64,000 nucleotides of DNA from Terrilactibacillus sp. S3-3 (GCA_030437565.1 CP129291.1:1116001-1180000), one strand, 5' to 3'; shown: positions 19,333-29,543, numbered from the stretch's first letter. The notes: a model not told the origin generated them from the letters alone. A program made the numbers and translations.

Positions 19333-19659
19333 TTAATTACTTATGTCTCCTTCTTCTAGTTTTTTTTTATTTAATAACATATAATCATTTTTATTAAAAG
19401 TTATTGCTACTCTATCTAATCTATCTCCATTTGGGTATAAATATAACTGTTGATTAAATTTTATACCTAAAGGTACGACTGTTTGATGAATGAGATTTAA
19501 AATTTTAAAACATTCTAAATCAACTCCTTCTTTCAAGTGATTTTTAACGTGAATAATTACTAAGTCTTCAATATTTTCAAATCTAGCTTTTCGAGGAGAA
19601 ACATTATTAGCTTTGCAAAGTTTTTTTAATAGATTTTGATAATAATCATTTTGTTTCAT
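19333..19659 (-). CDS. Hypothetical protein of the AT-rich island (108 residues)
   Basis: An intact 108-residue frame, charged and lysine/asparagine-rich, with no signal peptide or membrane helix. It begins MKQNDYYQNLLKKLCKANNV and has mixed helix and strand character (FNQQLYLYPNGDRLDRVAIT). I do not recognise a family. Base composition is far more AT-rich than the core genes, like the secreted protein gene at 21.2 kb, from which it is separated by an IS256 element. The ribosome binding site is weak, and its upstream region is cut by the IS end. A role as immunity partner of the secreted protein is possible but speculative. Confidence 0.55.
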   Translation of the reverse strand: MKQNDYYQNLLKKLCKANNVSPRKARFENIEDLVIIHVKNHLKEGVDLECFKILNLIHQTVVPLGIKFNQQLYLYPNGDRLDRVAITFNKNDYMLLNKKKLEEGDISN

Positions 19660-19730
19660 CAGGTCAAGTCTTTTTTTATGTGTAAATTCACCTTAGCTAA
19701 GATAGAGTGATTATCCTGGATAAAGAGTTG

Positions 19731-20945
19731 TTACGTTACTCGACGATCAGGTGATTTTGGCTGTTTGGCCCTCCATTCAAAATAGTCTTCCATTTTCAGA
19801 TAGTGGCGTCCTTCTATCCATTTTTCGTCCTTCTCCATGAGAACAGAGCCCATCAGACGAATCACAGATTGGCGGTTAGGGAAAATACGGATAACCCGTT
19901 CCCGACGGCGAAATTCCTCATTGAGCCGTTCCATCCCGTTAGTTGTCCGGAGGCGACGTCGATAGGGTTCTGGTAGAGGAAGCACCGCCGTCACGTCATC
20001 AAAGGCATCCTCCACAAGCTCCGTCACTTTTGGTGCTTTGTCCTGATAATCCTTTAGAAAAGCATTAAGCAAGGTTCGAGCGACTTCCAGATTCGGCGCA
20101 TAGAGAATCGCCTTCACTTGTTCGGTTCCTTCGCTTTTGAGAGCTTTTGGCAACCGATCATGGACATTGCGCAGGAAGTGAGCCTGACACCGCTGCCAAG
20201 TAGCCCCTTGAAACGCTTTTTGAACCGCGCACTCAGACGCCGCCGTGGTCATCGCTGATCACCATGTCAACGCCTTTTAGACCGCGTGATTTCAGCCAGT
20301 CAAAATAATTTTTCCAGGCGTCGGTGCTTTCGCTGTCATCGATTTTCAGACCTAGAATCGTTCGGTATCCTTTGTCGTTGATACCGTAGCTGATCAGCAC
20401 GCCACAGGAGCGGACACGCCCGTTTTCTCGTACCTTCGTATAAACCGCATCAACGAATAGGAACGGATAGTTGCCCCTCAAAGGACGGTTATTCCAGCCT
20501 TTAACCACTGGATCCAGCTGCCCGCAAAGATCCGATACAGTCGTTTTCGAAAAGTCTGTGCCACAAAGCTCTTCAGTAATTTGACTTACGCGACGTGTGG
20601 AGACGCCGTTAATAACCATCTCCATTAGGGATAGAACCAGCGCCTGCTCACTGCGCTGGTAACGCTTAAAGAGATCAGTAGAAAAATGGCCATTACGCAG
20701 GCGGGGAACATTGAGTGAAAGAGTACCCACGCGCGTCTTGAGTTTGGGGGATACGAGCCGTTACGGTAGTCCGTCCGTGCCTCACTGCGTTCGTACTTTT
20801 CGGCGCTCACCTGCTCGCCGGCCTGTGCTTTTAAAACTTGATTTAAAATCGTCTCCAAAAGGATATTCATGCCCGATTCTTTAGAATTACCAAGAAATAA
20901 TTGATGCAAAAGTTGCTCATCTAGAGTAATCTGTAATTGAGTCAT
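19731..20945 (-). CDS. IS256-family (Mutator-like) transposase
   Basis: The transposase starts MTQLQITLDEQLLHQLFLGN and contains the family blocks EARTDYRNGSYP, VPRLRNGHFSTDLFKRYQRS, MVINGVSTRRV, LFVDAVYTKVRENGRV (first catalytic Asp), MVISDDHGG (second Asp) and CQAHFLRNVHDRLPK, then NGMERLNEEFRRRERVIRIFPN with the catalytic Glu. About 405 codons, normal. Frame changes at about 20725-20745 and 20233-20250 divide it into three. If real they would inactivate it; given the many indels in this sequence they may be artefacts. Confidence 0.93.
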
Positions 20946-21066
20946 CCCGAAATCTCTCCTTTAGAATTGGTTTGGTTAACTCTATTCTAACTAAGATGAC
21001 GGGCTCTGGCTCATTTTCTATGAAAAAAATGAAAGAGACGAGTAAATAAAATCCTGCTGTTTTTCT

Positions 21067-21090
21067 GGAGGGGGCTGGCCAGCCCCCTCC
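21067..21090. repeat. 24-bp perfect GC-rich palindrome
   Basis: GGAGGGGGCTGG is followed directly by its complement CCAGCCCCCTCC and then nine A. The minus strand has the T-run before, not after, the hairpin, so it does not look like a normal terminator for either direction. It lies upstream of the IS256 transposase, within the element's right end. Confidence 0.7.
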
Positions 21091-21247
21091 AAAAAAAAAC
21101 AGAAACCCGGTCTAACATTTTCTCATATTCAGATAACCCTTTTTACACAATTATACTGGCTCAACTGTTTCATCAAATCCCTCATCCATTCCATTTTATA
21201 TTATTATATAATAAATTCTGAAAAATTTGAAATAAGGAGGGATTTTT

Positions 21248-21804
21248 ATGAAAAAAAGATCATTTTACCAATATTTGTCTTACTTTTTTCTTTAGTTTTT
21301 GTTACTCCAACATTTGCAAGTGAAAAAGCCGATCAAGGATTAGAAAAATTATCTCAAAAAGGTAAAATCGTCTATAAGGACGATGAAATTACAGTTAGAA
21401 GTTTCGGAAATAATAATGAAGAAATTTCTAATGCGATTTTTAATCATCCTAATAGTGTTGTAGCTAATGAGAATAAAATTATGCCGTTATCGTCAATAAC
21501 TGGTTCTGGAGGACGTGCAAGTATTGTAGCGGGTAATTCAGGTAGAATTGTATATTGGTCTGTTAAACCTGCTACATTATGGCCGTATAGTTTTTCAGGT
21601 GTTGTTAAATTAAGATACTATTCTGGTTTTAAGAGAGATGCACCTATAGGGGGTATGGGGGCTTTAGGTTCAAGCCTTAGTGGTTCTGTAACAATGCATA
21701 AAAATAATGGTGGAGTTGCATACCTTTCAGGTACAGCATATGCAATATCTGGTCATGCATATGTAGTTTTACCTGGGGTACACACTACGTTTAGGCCAAA
21801 TTAA
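21248..21804 (+). CDS. Secreted AT-rich hypothetical protein
   Basis: The start at 21248 follows AAGGAGGG. One base is missing in the A7 run after ATG; restoring it gives an N-terminal signal peptide (KKIILPIFVLLFSLVFVTPT, then FAS-EK as cleavage site) and a mature protein of about 155 residues. The mature part has a charged N-terminal region and a glycine/serine/tyrosine-rich beta-type C-terminus (GSGGRASIVAGNSGRIVYWS; YVVLPGVHTTFRPN). There are no cysteines in the mature region. I do not recognise a family; an extracellular or bacteriocin-like role is only a guess from size, export and context. AT-rich, unlike the core genes. Confidence 0.65.
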
Positions 21805-21942
21805 TTCATAAAACAAGGAACTTAAATTATAAGAATTTTTCCAAAATAAGACGGTGCTGTCCACGCAAATTAATAAAAACATGTCCTAAAAAGTCCCCCA
21901 AATTGTTGGAAGATACATTATTTTACAAATCTAAATAAATAG

Positions 21943-21984
21943 AAAACCCCAAAAGCCTTGAATTATCAAGCACTTTGGGGTTTT
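21943..21984. terminator. rpsD: Terminator after rpsD, possibly bidirectional
   Basis: AAAACCCCAAA (21943-21953) pairs with TTTGGGGTTTT (21974-21984), with an inner TTGA/TCAA stem. It lies 30 bases past the rpsD stop on the minus strand and could also end the secreted-protein transcript. Confidence 0.8.
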
Positions 21985-22013
21985 CGCGAAAAGCATATAC
22001 AGACCCATTGAAA

Positions 22014-22621
22014 TTAACGGGAATAGAATTCGACAATCAGCGCTTCGGTGATTTCAGGCGGAAGTTCCGAACGTTCAGGAAGACGGTTGTAAGTTCCTTC
22101 TAATTTATTTTCATCAAAAGTTAAATATTCAGGAACGAACGTATTCGTTTCAATCGCATCTTTGACAATGTCAAGGTTGCGCGATTTTTCTCTGAGACCG
22201 ATCACTTCACCCGGTTTAACGCGGTAGGAAGCAATATCGACACGCTTTCCATTTCACTGTGATATGGCCGTGGTTAACAAGCTGACGAGCCTGACGGCGC
22301 GTGCGCGCAAAACCGAGGCGATAGACAAGATTGTCCAGGCGTGATTCAAGAAGAATCATAAAGTTTTCGCCGTGTACGCCTTTCATTTTGCCTGCATCAT
22401 CAAACGTGCGGCGGAACTGCCGTTCGTTCAGGCCGTACATAAAACGAAGCTTTTGTTTTTTTTTCTTGTTGTTGAAGGCCGTATTCGGATAATTTTTTCC
22501 GTTGTGTCGGACCGTGTTGTCCCGGGATGTAAGGGCGTCTTTCGAGTTCTTTTCCGGTGCCGCTCAGTGAAATGCCGTAGCGGCGTGATTTTTTCCATAT
22601 TGGACCAGTATAGCGAGCCAT
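22014..22621 (-). CDS. rpsD: 30S ribosomal protein S4
   Basis: S4 nucleates 30S assembly and represses its own mRNA. The protein begins [20 protein letters not shown] and contains [15 protein letters not shown], the S4 RNA-binding domain [20 protein letters not shown] with [11 protein letters not shown], and the C-terminal ending [15 protein letters not shown]. Two frame changes (about 22455-22465 and 22235-22250) break it into three pieces; as S4 is essential and single-copy here, these are almost surely sequence errors. It is a monocistronic minus-strand gene with its own leader, promoter and terminator. Confidence 0.97.
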
Positions 22622-22803
22622 AAAGACTCCTCCTTTGTCATTTTAATCGGCATAAAATGACACTGCCAACAGCCGTTCCAAAGTTATTTTGTCATCTTGC
22701 ACCATCGCCCGGGCAGTCAGGGGTTACGCGATGCACCTCCATTTTGAGGAACAAAATAGGGTAAGAACTTCAGAAATCTGCTGGTGCTGCCTCATTTTAC
22801 ACA
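22622..22803 (-). promoter_or_regulatory. rpsD: rpsD leader, candidate S4 autoregulatory RNA
   Basis: About 180 bases of untranslated leader separate the promoter from the rpsD start. It contains complementary GCATCGC / GCGATGG arms around a CCCGGGC segment (about 22685-22735), and AAAGGAGG before the start. Firmicutes rpsD mRNAs carry an S4-binding leader; the specific fold was not verified here. Confidence 0.55.
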
Positions 22804-22809
22804 AAGGAT

Positions 22810-22839
22810 ATTATACCTTTTTTTAAAGAGTCATGTCAA
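22810..22839 (-). promoter_or_regulatory. rpsD: Predicted SigA promoter of rpsD
   Basis: On the minus strand TTGACA (22834-22839) and TATAAT (22810-22815) are both perfect, with 18 bases between them. Confidence 0.8.
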
Positions 22840-22922
22840 GCCGCAAGATCACCGATGTGCTCAGCTTTTTAATCAGGCGGGAATGCTCGCCGGGACACGG
22901 TCTTAATCCGGGCTCTTCATTG

Positions 22923-23407
22923 TCAGAGATAGGTTTGCAAAGTCTTTACAAAGGCTTCTAGAAACTGCTGATCGTTCTCTGAAAAACGGTTGACAGACGG
23001 ACTGTCGATATCGAGGACACCGAGAACCGCATCATCCTTAATGATCGGCACAACAATTTCCGAGCGCGATGCGGCGTCGCAGGCAATGTGGCCGGGAAAA
23101 GCATGAACATCTTTAATACGAAGGGTGCGTTTTTCACTCGCGGCAGTACCGCATACACCTTTTCCGAGTGCAATGCGTACGCAGGCGGTCTTCCCTTGAA
23201 AAGGGCCGAGCACGAGCTCACCCCCCCCTCGAGAGAATAAAATCCCCAATTGATATTGTCCAGCCATTGATTGAGTAAAGCCGAGGCATTGGCCAAATTG
23301 GCAATGCGATTGGGTTCATCTTTAATTAAAGACTCAAGCTGACGGATTGCCAAATGTTGATTGCCTTCGACATTTGTTGAGCGGCTGCTTTCATTATTCA
23401 TCAACAT
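22923..23407 (-). CDS. ytsP: GAF-domain protein YtsP (free methionine-R-sulfoxide reductase type)
   Basis: A ~160-residue stand-alone GAF domain. Key features are LNQWLDNINWGFYSL, LGPFQGKTACVRIALGKGVC, then GVCGTAAS and HIACDAASRSEIVVPI. The latter two hold the cysteines used by fRMsr enzymes that reduce free Met-R-sulfoxide. The end is VLGVLDIDSP..RFSENDQQFLE. One frame change lies in the C8 run at about 23220-23228. Start at 23407 or 23401 after GGAGGGAT. It lies upstream of rpsD on the same strand, as in Bacillus. Confidence 0.88.
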
Positions 23408-23603
23408 ATCCCTCCTGTTTCTTAGAAAATAATCTTATTTTAAAAAAAAAAAGAAGAAAAATTCAGTTGAAATGTCGATCGATTGCGGCAGGGAGAGAAG
23501 ATTCTGCATAGAAGCCATAAATAAAGAAAATTTTTAAATCGTCTAAAAGAAAGTTTGCGGTATTGCCAAAGAAAGAGCCGGTCTTTCATTAGGAGGGGAA
23601 AAA

Positions 23604-24278
23604 ATGGCGTTAAAAAAAGATCTTTCAAAAACGAAGGAAGTCGTGATTCGCTCAGCTGTCAAACTATTTAACATGAAAGGCTACGATGGCACATCAGTAA
23701 GGGCCATTGCCGATGAAGCCGGTGTCAATGTTGCCTTAGTATCCTATTATTTTGGCGGGAAGAAAGGGCTTCTGGAGTATTTAATGTCGTCCTTCTTCGA
23801 GGGATACATTGAAACGTTGGAAAACACGATTGCTTGTTCCCAAGAGGCCGAAAGAGCGGTCAGTGAACGACTGCTGGATATCGCCGACGCGCTGATTGCT
23901 TATCAGCAACAGTCTTTCTACCTGTCGCGTTTCGTTCACCGTGAAATGACCATGGATACAATGCTGATCCGTGAGTTAATGGCCAGCTATCTGATGAAAG
24001 AAAAATTTTTGCTGGAGAATGTTTTTCAGGATGCTCTGGAAGAGAGCGGCGCCAGTCTTCCGCTTGATCTGCTGACCATACAGTTTCGCGAAATGGTGAT
24101 TATGCCTTTTCTCCAGCCGCAGTATCTTCGCAAAGTCTATTTCATGCAGCCAAGTGAAGTCTATTTTCGCCGCCATTATTTACGTTATATTGAACATTGG
24201 GCAAACCGGCTGTTTTTGCGGAAAGAAAAAGAGCCGCTTGGCCCTTGGTGCTGTAGGTTTCAGAGCAGGCCGAAATAA
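23604..24278 (+). CDS. refZ: RefZ (YttP), TetR-family regulator of cell division
   Basis: RefZ is a TetR-like DNA-binding protein that helps position the Z-ring during sporulation. The N-terminal helix-turn-helix reads FNMKGYDGTSVRAIADEAGV followed by NVALVSYYFGGKKGLLEYL. The ligand-domain blocks SRFVHREMTMDTMLIRELM and MPFLQPQYLRKVYFMQPSE match the Bacillus protein closely. The start at 23604 follows AGGAGGGG. The frame is intact but its last ~20 residues overlap the convergent permease gene, so a late frame error may have removed the native stop. Confidence 0.92.
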   Translation: MALKKDLSKTKEVVIRSAVKLFNMKGYDGTSVRAIADEAGVNVALVSYYFGGKKGLLEYLMSSFFEGYIETLENTIACSQEAERAVSERLLDIADALIAYQQQSFYLSRFVHREMTMDTMLIRELMASYLMKEKFLLENVFQDALEESGASLPLDLLTIQFREMVIMPFLQPQYLRKVYFMQPSEVYFRRHYLRYIEHWANRLFLRKEKEPLGPWCCRFQSRPK

Positions 24279-25029
24279 TCCAAAATATTCTTTCCTATCA
24301 GTGCCGCGGTGACAGCCACGAACAGCACCTTTACGTAGGCTGTTCCTTTTTTTTATCGCAACCTTTGCCCCCAGCCATGAACCGACAATCAGCGCGGCCG
24401 CCATCACCAGCCCATAATGATAATTAACGGATCCCAGGCAGGCAAAAGTGATGAGGGCCGCAATGTTGCTGCCGAAGTTTAAAACTTTTGCATTGCCTGC
24501 GGCGTGAATAAAATCAAAACCGATCATTAAGAAAGAAAAAAGAAGAAAAGATCCTGTTCCCGCTCCCAGGAAACCGTCGTAGAATCCGATGAAAAAGACA
24601 AGCGGGATAAAAAAACAGGCACTTTTTTTGGTCAGTCCCCGGTAAGTGGATACCTTTCCCCAATCTTTTTTCAACAGCGTGTAGATGGTGGTCAAGGTTA
24701 ACAAGATCAGAATAAGCGGTTTAAGAAGATTCGCCGAAAGAATATGGACAATCAGAACACCGATAAAAGATCCGGCAAAAGAAAGAGGGAGCAGCCTGGC
24801 AACTAAACGGATGTTGATTTTTCCCGAAAGAATGAAAGCAATCGTGCTGGTCAGCGATCCCATTGAACTGGCCAGTTTATTAGTGCCAAGGGCGATTTGC
24901 GGCGGAAGGCCAACTGAGAGCAGCGCGGGTGTTGAGATAAGCCCGCCGCCGCCAACGACGGCATCAATAAAGCCTGATAAAAAGCCGGATATAATCAGAA
25001 AAAAAAACAATCATAATCTGTTGTTCCAT
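24260..25029 (-). CDS. TauE/SafE (sulfite exporter) family membrane protein
   Basis: A polytopic protein of about 255 residues with 7-8 hydrophobic segments. The N-terminal GFIDAVVGGGGLISTPALL and the inner GFYDGFLGAGTGSFLLF repeat are the two TauE/SafE half-signatures. Two frame changes: the T9 run at about 25000-25010 (restores the ATG at 25029 after GGAGCAGGTG) and the A run at about 24355-24362 (restores the ending KGTAYVKVLFVAVTAALIG). The substrate of these anion transporters cannot be told from sequence. Convergent with refZ, with overlapping 3' ends. Confidence 0.85.
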
Positions 25030-25284
25030 TTGAGTCACCTGCTCCTGACTGATTACACAATTCTGATTATATCACCAGCGGCTGTTTCGTCCAGATACCG
25101 GACGGGCACAGGGAGCCTGAAAATAGTTCACCCAAAAGGGAAGATTAATGGTATCATTATAACTATGAATTTTAATATAGATGTTTTTTATTCGATATAA
25201 ATTGTCATTTTTTGATACAATATACATAAGTGAAATTTGAGAGATGTGCAAGGTTTCAAAGTGGGAGAATGGGGGAACTTCCAG

Positions 25285-26977
25285 ATGCTCTATGCCGTTG
25301 TGGGAATCATTGTGCTGTTTGCCGTTGCCGTTATATACAGCACATGGATGAGAAAAAAAATTTACAGTCAGATTGATCGCATGGAATCGTGGAAAAACGA
25401 TATCATGACCCGTCCTGTAGCCGAAGAGATGGCCAGGATGAAAGAGTTGAAAATGGTCGGAGAAGCGGAAAAGAAGTTCGACAAGTGGCGCTCCGACTGG
25501 GATGATATTGTTGCCGCCAAGCTGCCGGCCATTGAAAAAGAACTTTTTGAAGCGGAAGAACTGGCGGATAAGTACCGCTTTAAGAAGGCCTCCCAAGGGC
25601 TGAAGCAGCTTGAAAATGCGCTGTCTCAAATTGAAAATCAAATTGACGGTTTGCTGAAAGATCTGAATGAGGTGGTTGAGAGTGAACACCAAAATCGCAA
25701 GGATATCATTTCTATCAAAGAAGATTACCACCAAATAAAAAAAAGCCTGATTACCAAACGCAGTCAGTTTAAACGCACCTTCCTTAATCTGGAGAATGCC
25801 AAGAAAAATATCGATGAGCAATTTAAAGTTTACGATTCGGAAACCAATCAAGGCAACTATATTAAGGCAAGAAAGATTTTGCTGGAAACAAAACAGCAAA
25901 TTGACGCCCTGAAACAGGAAATCGAGCAAATTCCAAGATTATATAAAGATCTTCACCACGTTATTCCCGAACAGTTAAAAGAGCTGCGGCAGGGCCATCA
26001 GGAGATGGTTGAACAGGGGTATGTACTGGAGCACCTGCAGGTTGAAGAGCAGATTGCCGAAATGGAGAAACAATTGTTCGTCTTGGAGCAAGCTGTTGAA
26101 AGGCTTGAACTGGACGATGCCGCGGAAAGCATTCAGGCGATGCATGATCAGCTGGACTGGATCTATGCCCAAATGGAAAAAGAGGTGCTGAGCCGCAAAC
26201 AGCTCCATGAAGTGGCGCCTGCCATCGAGCAAAATTTGCAGGCTGTGGGCAAAAATAGTGAAGGAACTGGATGACGAGAGCGAAATGGTACAGGAAAGTT
26301 ACCATATCGATGTAGAGGATCTCAAAGCGCATCGGGAGATCGATAAGGCCTATCGCAAATTAGAAAAAGACTTTTTTGAAGTGGACGAAGTGATGCAGGA
26401 TCGTACGGAAGCATTCAGCATTGTTTTAGAGAAATTGGAAGCGATGAAAGCCGAAATCAGCGCGGTTGAAGCGTCTGCCGGCGAATTCAAAAACAAGATG
26501 AAGGCACTCAGAAAAGACGAGCTGACGGCGAAAGAAACGCTGCAAAAATTAAAAAAGAAACTGTTTGAGTCGCGGCGTCTCGTTCGAAAAAGCAATCTTC
26601 CCGGTGTTCCTCGATCTTTTGTTGATATTTTGGAAGATGCGGAGGATCATCTCAGCGAAGTGAGCCGCCGGCTGGACAAAAAGCCGCTCGATATGAGTTC
26701 CGTGCAGCAAGCTCTTGATGAAACCGTCACAAAAATCGAGAATGCTTATGATCAAACTAAAAAAATGGTTGATACGGCCGTTTTAGCCGAGGAACTCATC
26801 CAATACGGCAATCGTTACCGCAGCGACTATAAGGACATTGATCAGGAGTTGACACGTGCCGAGGAGTATTTCAGAAATTATGATTACGAGGCGGCTGTTG
26901 AAACGGCTGTTCAAGCGATCGAAAGAAAGGAACCGAAAATTCTAAAACAAATGGGTGTGTACGCTGATCGATCATAG
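25285..26977 (+). CDS. ezrA: Septation ring regulator EzrA
   Basis: EzrA is a membrane-anchored protein that restrains and organises FtsZ rings. One N-terminal transmembrane helix (LYAVVGIIVLFAVAVIYSTW) is followed by RKKIYSQIDRMESWKND and about 500 residues of coiled coil built of spectrin-like repeats. Near the C-terminus is the conserved ELIQYGNRYRSDYKDI patch required for septal localisation. The start at 25285 follows GGGGGAAC. One frame change lies at about 26240-26265. About 564 codons, as in Bacillus. Monocistronic, with a terminator after the stop. Confidence 0.94.
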
Positions 26978-27000
26978 GAAGACAAAACGGAAGCGGTTCG

Positions 27001-27030
27001 AAGGCCCTTTTTATTAAGGGCTTTTTCTTT
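27001..27030 (+). terminator. Intrinsic terminator after ezrA
   Basis: GCCCTT (27004-27009) and AAGGGC (27016-27021) form a stem followed by TTTTTCTTTTC. Confidence 0.75.
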
Positions 27031-27095
27031 TCATTCCTGCCGCAGATTTCGTTATCATAAAGAAAATTTTTTTAAAAAAGGAAAGGGTGCTTGGA

Positions 27096-28239
27096 TTGAT
27101 TTATCTTGATAACAGCGCGACAACAAAACCCTATTCAGAAGCGCTGGATACGTATCGGACAGTATCCGAACAGTTTTTTGCCAATCCTTCTTCTTTGCAT
27201 AAACTAGGCGCAAAGAGTGAGGCTTTATTACATCGTTCAAGGCAGCAGGCTGCCCATTTGCTTGGGGTGGACGAAAAAGAAATAACCTTCACATCGGGTG
27301 GAACAGAGGGAAATAATCTGGCGATTAAGGGTGCCGCTTTTTCATATAGAAACCGCGGCCGCCACCTTATTACGACCGAGATTGAACACGCATCGGGCCT
27401 CAATGCCTTCAAGCAGCTGGAAAAGCTGGGTTTTGAAGTCACCTATCTGCCTGTTGATAGAAGCGGCCGCGTCTCGTTTGATGATTTTCGCAAGGCTTAT
27501 CGAAAAGATACCATTTTAGTCTCGATTATGCACGTTAATAATGAAGTGGGCACAATCCAGCCTTGCGCGGAAATCGGCGATTTTTTGCGCAGCAAACCGA
27601 CGACTCTTTTTCATGTGGATCATGTCCAAGGAATTGTGAAGGTTCCTTTGCAACTGGCTGCAAGCGGCATTGACCTATGTACGATTTCCGGGCATAAATT
27701 TCACAGTCCGAAGGGGACGGGCATTCTGTTTGTCAGAAGCGGGACCGTTTTTATCCCCGCTTTTTGCCGGCGGCTCTCAGGAATTGAATCGCCGTGCAGG
27801 AACGGAGAATTTACCCGGGATTGCAGCCATGGTCAAGGCGCTCCGAATGACTTTTGAGAAAAAAGAGACGGGTATACGCCGGCTTCTTGATTTAAGGGAG
27901 AGGCTTAGAAACGGGTTAAACGCGATTGAAGGAGCCGTCATTCACACCCCTGATGACGGCGCTGCTCCGCATATTATAAATGTTTCTATAAAGGGTATAA
28001 AAGCGGAAGTGCTTGTTCACGCTTTGGAAGAGAACGATATTTTTGTTTCCACCAAATCCGCCTGCTCATCCAGAGATGACGGCGCAAGCAAAGTGCTGCT
28101 GGCCATGGGGGTTCCGGAAGACGAGGCCAAACAGGCGATTCGAATCAGCATGGGCTTTGTCACAACGGAGGAGGAAATTGACAATTTCCTCACGGCGCTG
28201 AATGTTCATGTGAAACAACTAAAGATGGTCATGAGGTGA
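27096..28239 (+). CDS. nifZ: Cysteine desulfurase (NifZ/NifS-like), sulfur donor for ThiI
   Basis: A PLP-dependent enzyme that takes sulfur from cysteine as a protein persulfide. Motifs: YLDNSATTKP, FTSGGTEGNNLA, IEHASG, SIMHVNNEVGT, SGHKFHSPKGTG (PLP lysine) and STKSACSS (active-site cysteine). The TTG start at 27096 follows GGAAAGGG; the product begins IYLDN, as family members do. One frame change lies at about 27745-27770. It is followed 7 bases later by thiI; in B. subtilis the nifZ-thiI pair makes 4-thiouridine in tRNA. Confidence 0.92.
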
Positions 28240-28246
28240 GCAATTG

Positions 28247-29444
28247 ATGTATGATTTTTTGGTATTAAGATTTGGTGAAATTTTTCTTAAAGGAAGAAAT
28301 AAAAAGGCATTTGATCTCAAACTTGAAGAAACCGTGCGTGCCAAGCTGCAATGTTTTCCTGATGTAAGGATCAAGCGTCATTTTGATGATATCGAAATCC
28401 GATTGAACGGGACGGATGATGAGTTGGTAAAAAACGTGCTGCAGGATATTTTCGGCATTCATACCATCTCAGCTGCCATTAAAGTAAATAATGATTTGGA
28501 GAGTATAAAGGAAGGTGTCTTGAAAATCGCTCAAGGCGAAAGCGAGGCCAGAACCTTTAAAATTTCCGCAAGAAGAAAAAACAAACAGTTTCCGACACAT
28601 GCCGATGAGCTGAATCACTTGCTTGGCGGTCATGTTTTAGCGAATACCGATAATTTGAAGGTTGATGTTCATCATCCTGACTTGAATATCAGGGTTGAGG
28701 TCGGTTTTCACGACACGCGGATTTACGGCCGGGAATACCGAGGCGCGGTGGCCTGCCGGTTGGCACAGGCGGCAAAGTGCTGCTCATGCTTTCAGGGGGC
28801 ATCGACAGTCCCGTGGCCGGTTATCTCATGCAAAAACGCGGCGCGGTTGTTGAGGCGATTCATTTCCAAAGCCCCCCTTATACAAGTGATCGGGCGAAAC
28901 AAAAAGTGATCGATCTTGCCAGTAAATTGCAATACTATGGCGGCACGATCCGGCTTCACCTTGTGCCGTTTACGGATGCCCAGATTGCGATCCGGGATAA
29001 GATGCCCGAAAATTATCGCGTGACAATTATGCGGCGGATGATGATTCGGATTGCCGAAAAGATTGCGGGCCAAACGGGGGCACTGGCCATTGCAACGGGA
29101 GAAAGTCTCGGCCAAGTCGCGAGTCAGACACTCGAAAGCATGAATACAATTAACGAAGTGACGAACTTGCCGATTTTGCGTCCGCTGATCTCAATGGATA
29201 AAATTGAGATCATGGCGATTGCTCAAAAAATAGGTACCTATGATATTTCAATCAGACCCCCTATGAAGACTGCTGTACAATTTTTCTTCCTGCTTCGCCG
29301 AAGACGAGGCCGGATCGCGAGCATGCCGACCGATTTGAGGCTTTTTTTTTTGATGTGGAAAAATTGGTTGATGAAGCCGTGAAGGGAGTCGAAACGCTGA
29401 CACTTGGTGAACATGATGTTGACGTTATTGACGACTTATTATAA
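28247..29444 (+). CDS. thiI: tRNA 4-thiouridine synthase ThiI
   Basis: ThiI adenylates U8 of tRNA and transfers sulfur to it. The order is a ferredoxin-like N-terminus ([16 protein letters not shown]), a THUMP domain, and a PP-loop ATPase with [18 protein letters not shown] and [17 protein letters not shown]. The protein lacks the E. coli rhodanese extension, as in Bacillus. Two frame changes lie at about 28755-28775 and 29255-29275. The end at 29444 (DVDVIDDLL) comes from a shifted last segment. It is paired with nifZ. Confidence 0.93.
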
Positions 29445-29490
29445 GAACCATTAGTCTGTCATTTTCTAGAAACCATTACCAGTAAACAAA

Positions 29491-29521
29491 TGAATGGAAC
29501 CTCCTTGATGTGCACATTATA
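29491..29521 (+). promoter_or_regulatory. Candidate SigG promoter of the SASP gene
   Basis: TGAATG (29491-29496) and CATTATA (29515-29521) are separated by 18 bases, close to the SigG pattern used by forespore genes. An 8-bp inverted repeat CCTCCTTG (29500-29507) / CAAGGAGG (29528-29535) links the spacer and the ribosome binding site. Confidence 0.5.
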
Positions 29522-29543
29522 AAGGCACAAGGAGGTGATAACA

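Larger units (their letters stand above)
19668..21165 (-). mobile_element. IS256-family insertion sequence
   Basis: One transposase gene fills the element. The right end reads CCTTTTTACACAATTATACTGG (about 21139-21160, first 20 bases typical of IS256 ends), and the left end has an inverted TGTGTAAA at about 19680-19687. The inverted repeats are imperfect and I cannot define exact ends or a target duplication. The element sits inside an AT-rich island in place of tyrS. Confidence 0.7.

Noticed and set aside
25072-25929. 285-codon minus-strand open frame opposite ezrA
   Set aside because: It is antisense to the conserved ezrA coiled-coil region and has a low-complexity Phe/Leu-rich composition, an expected shadow of Lys/Glu-rich coding DNA.
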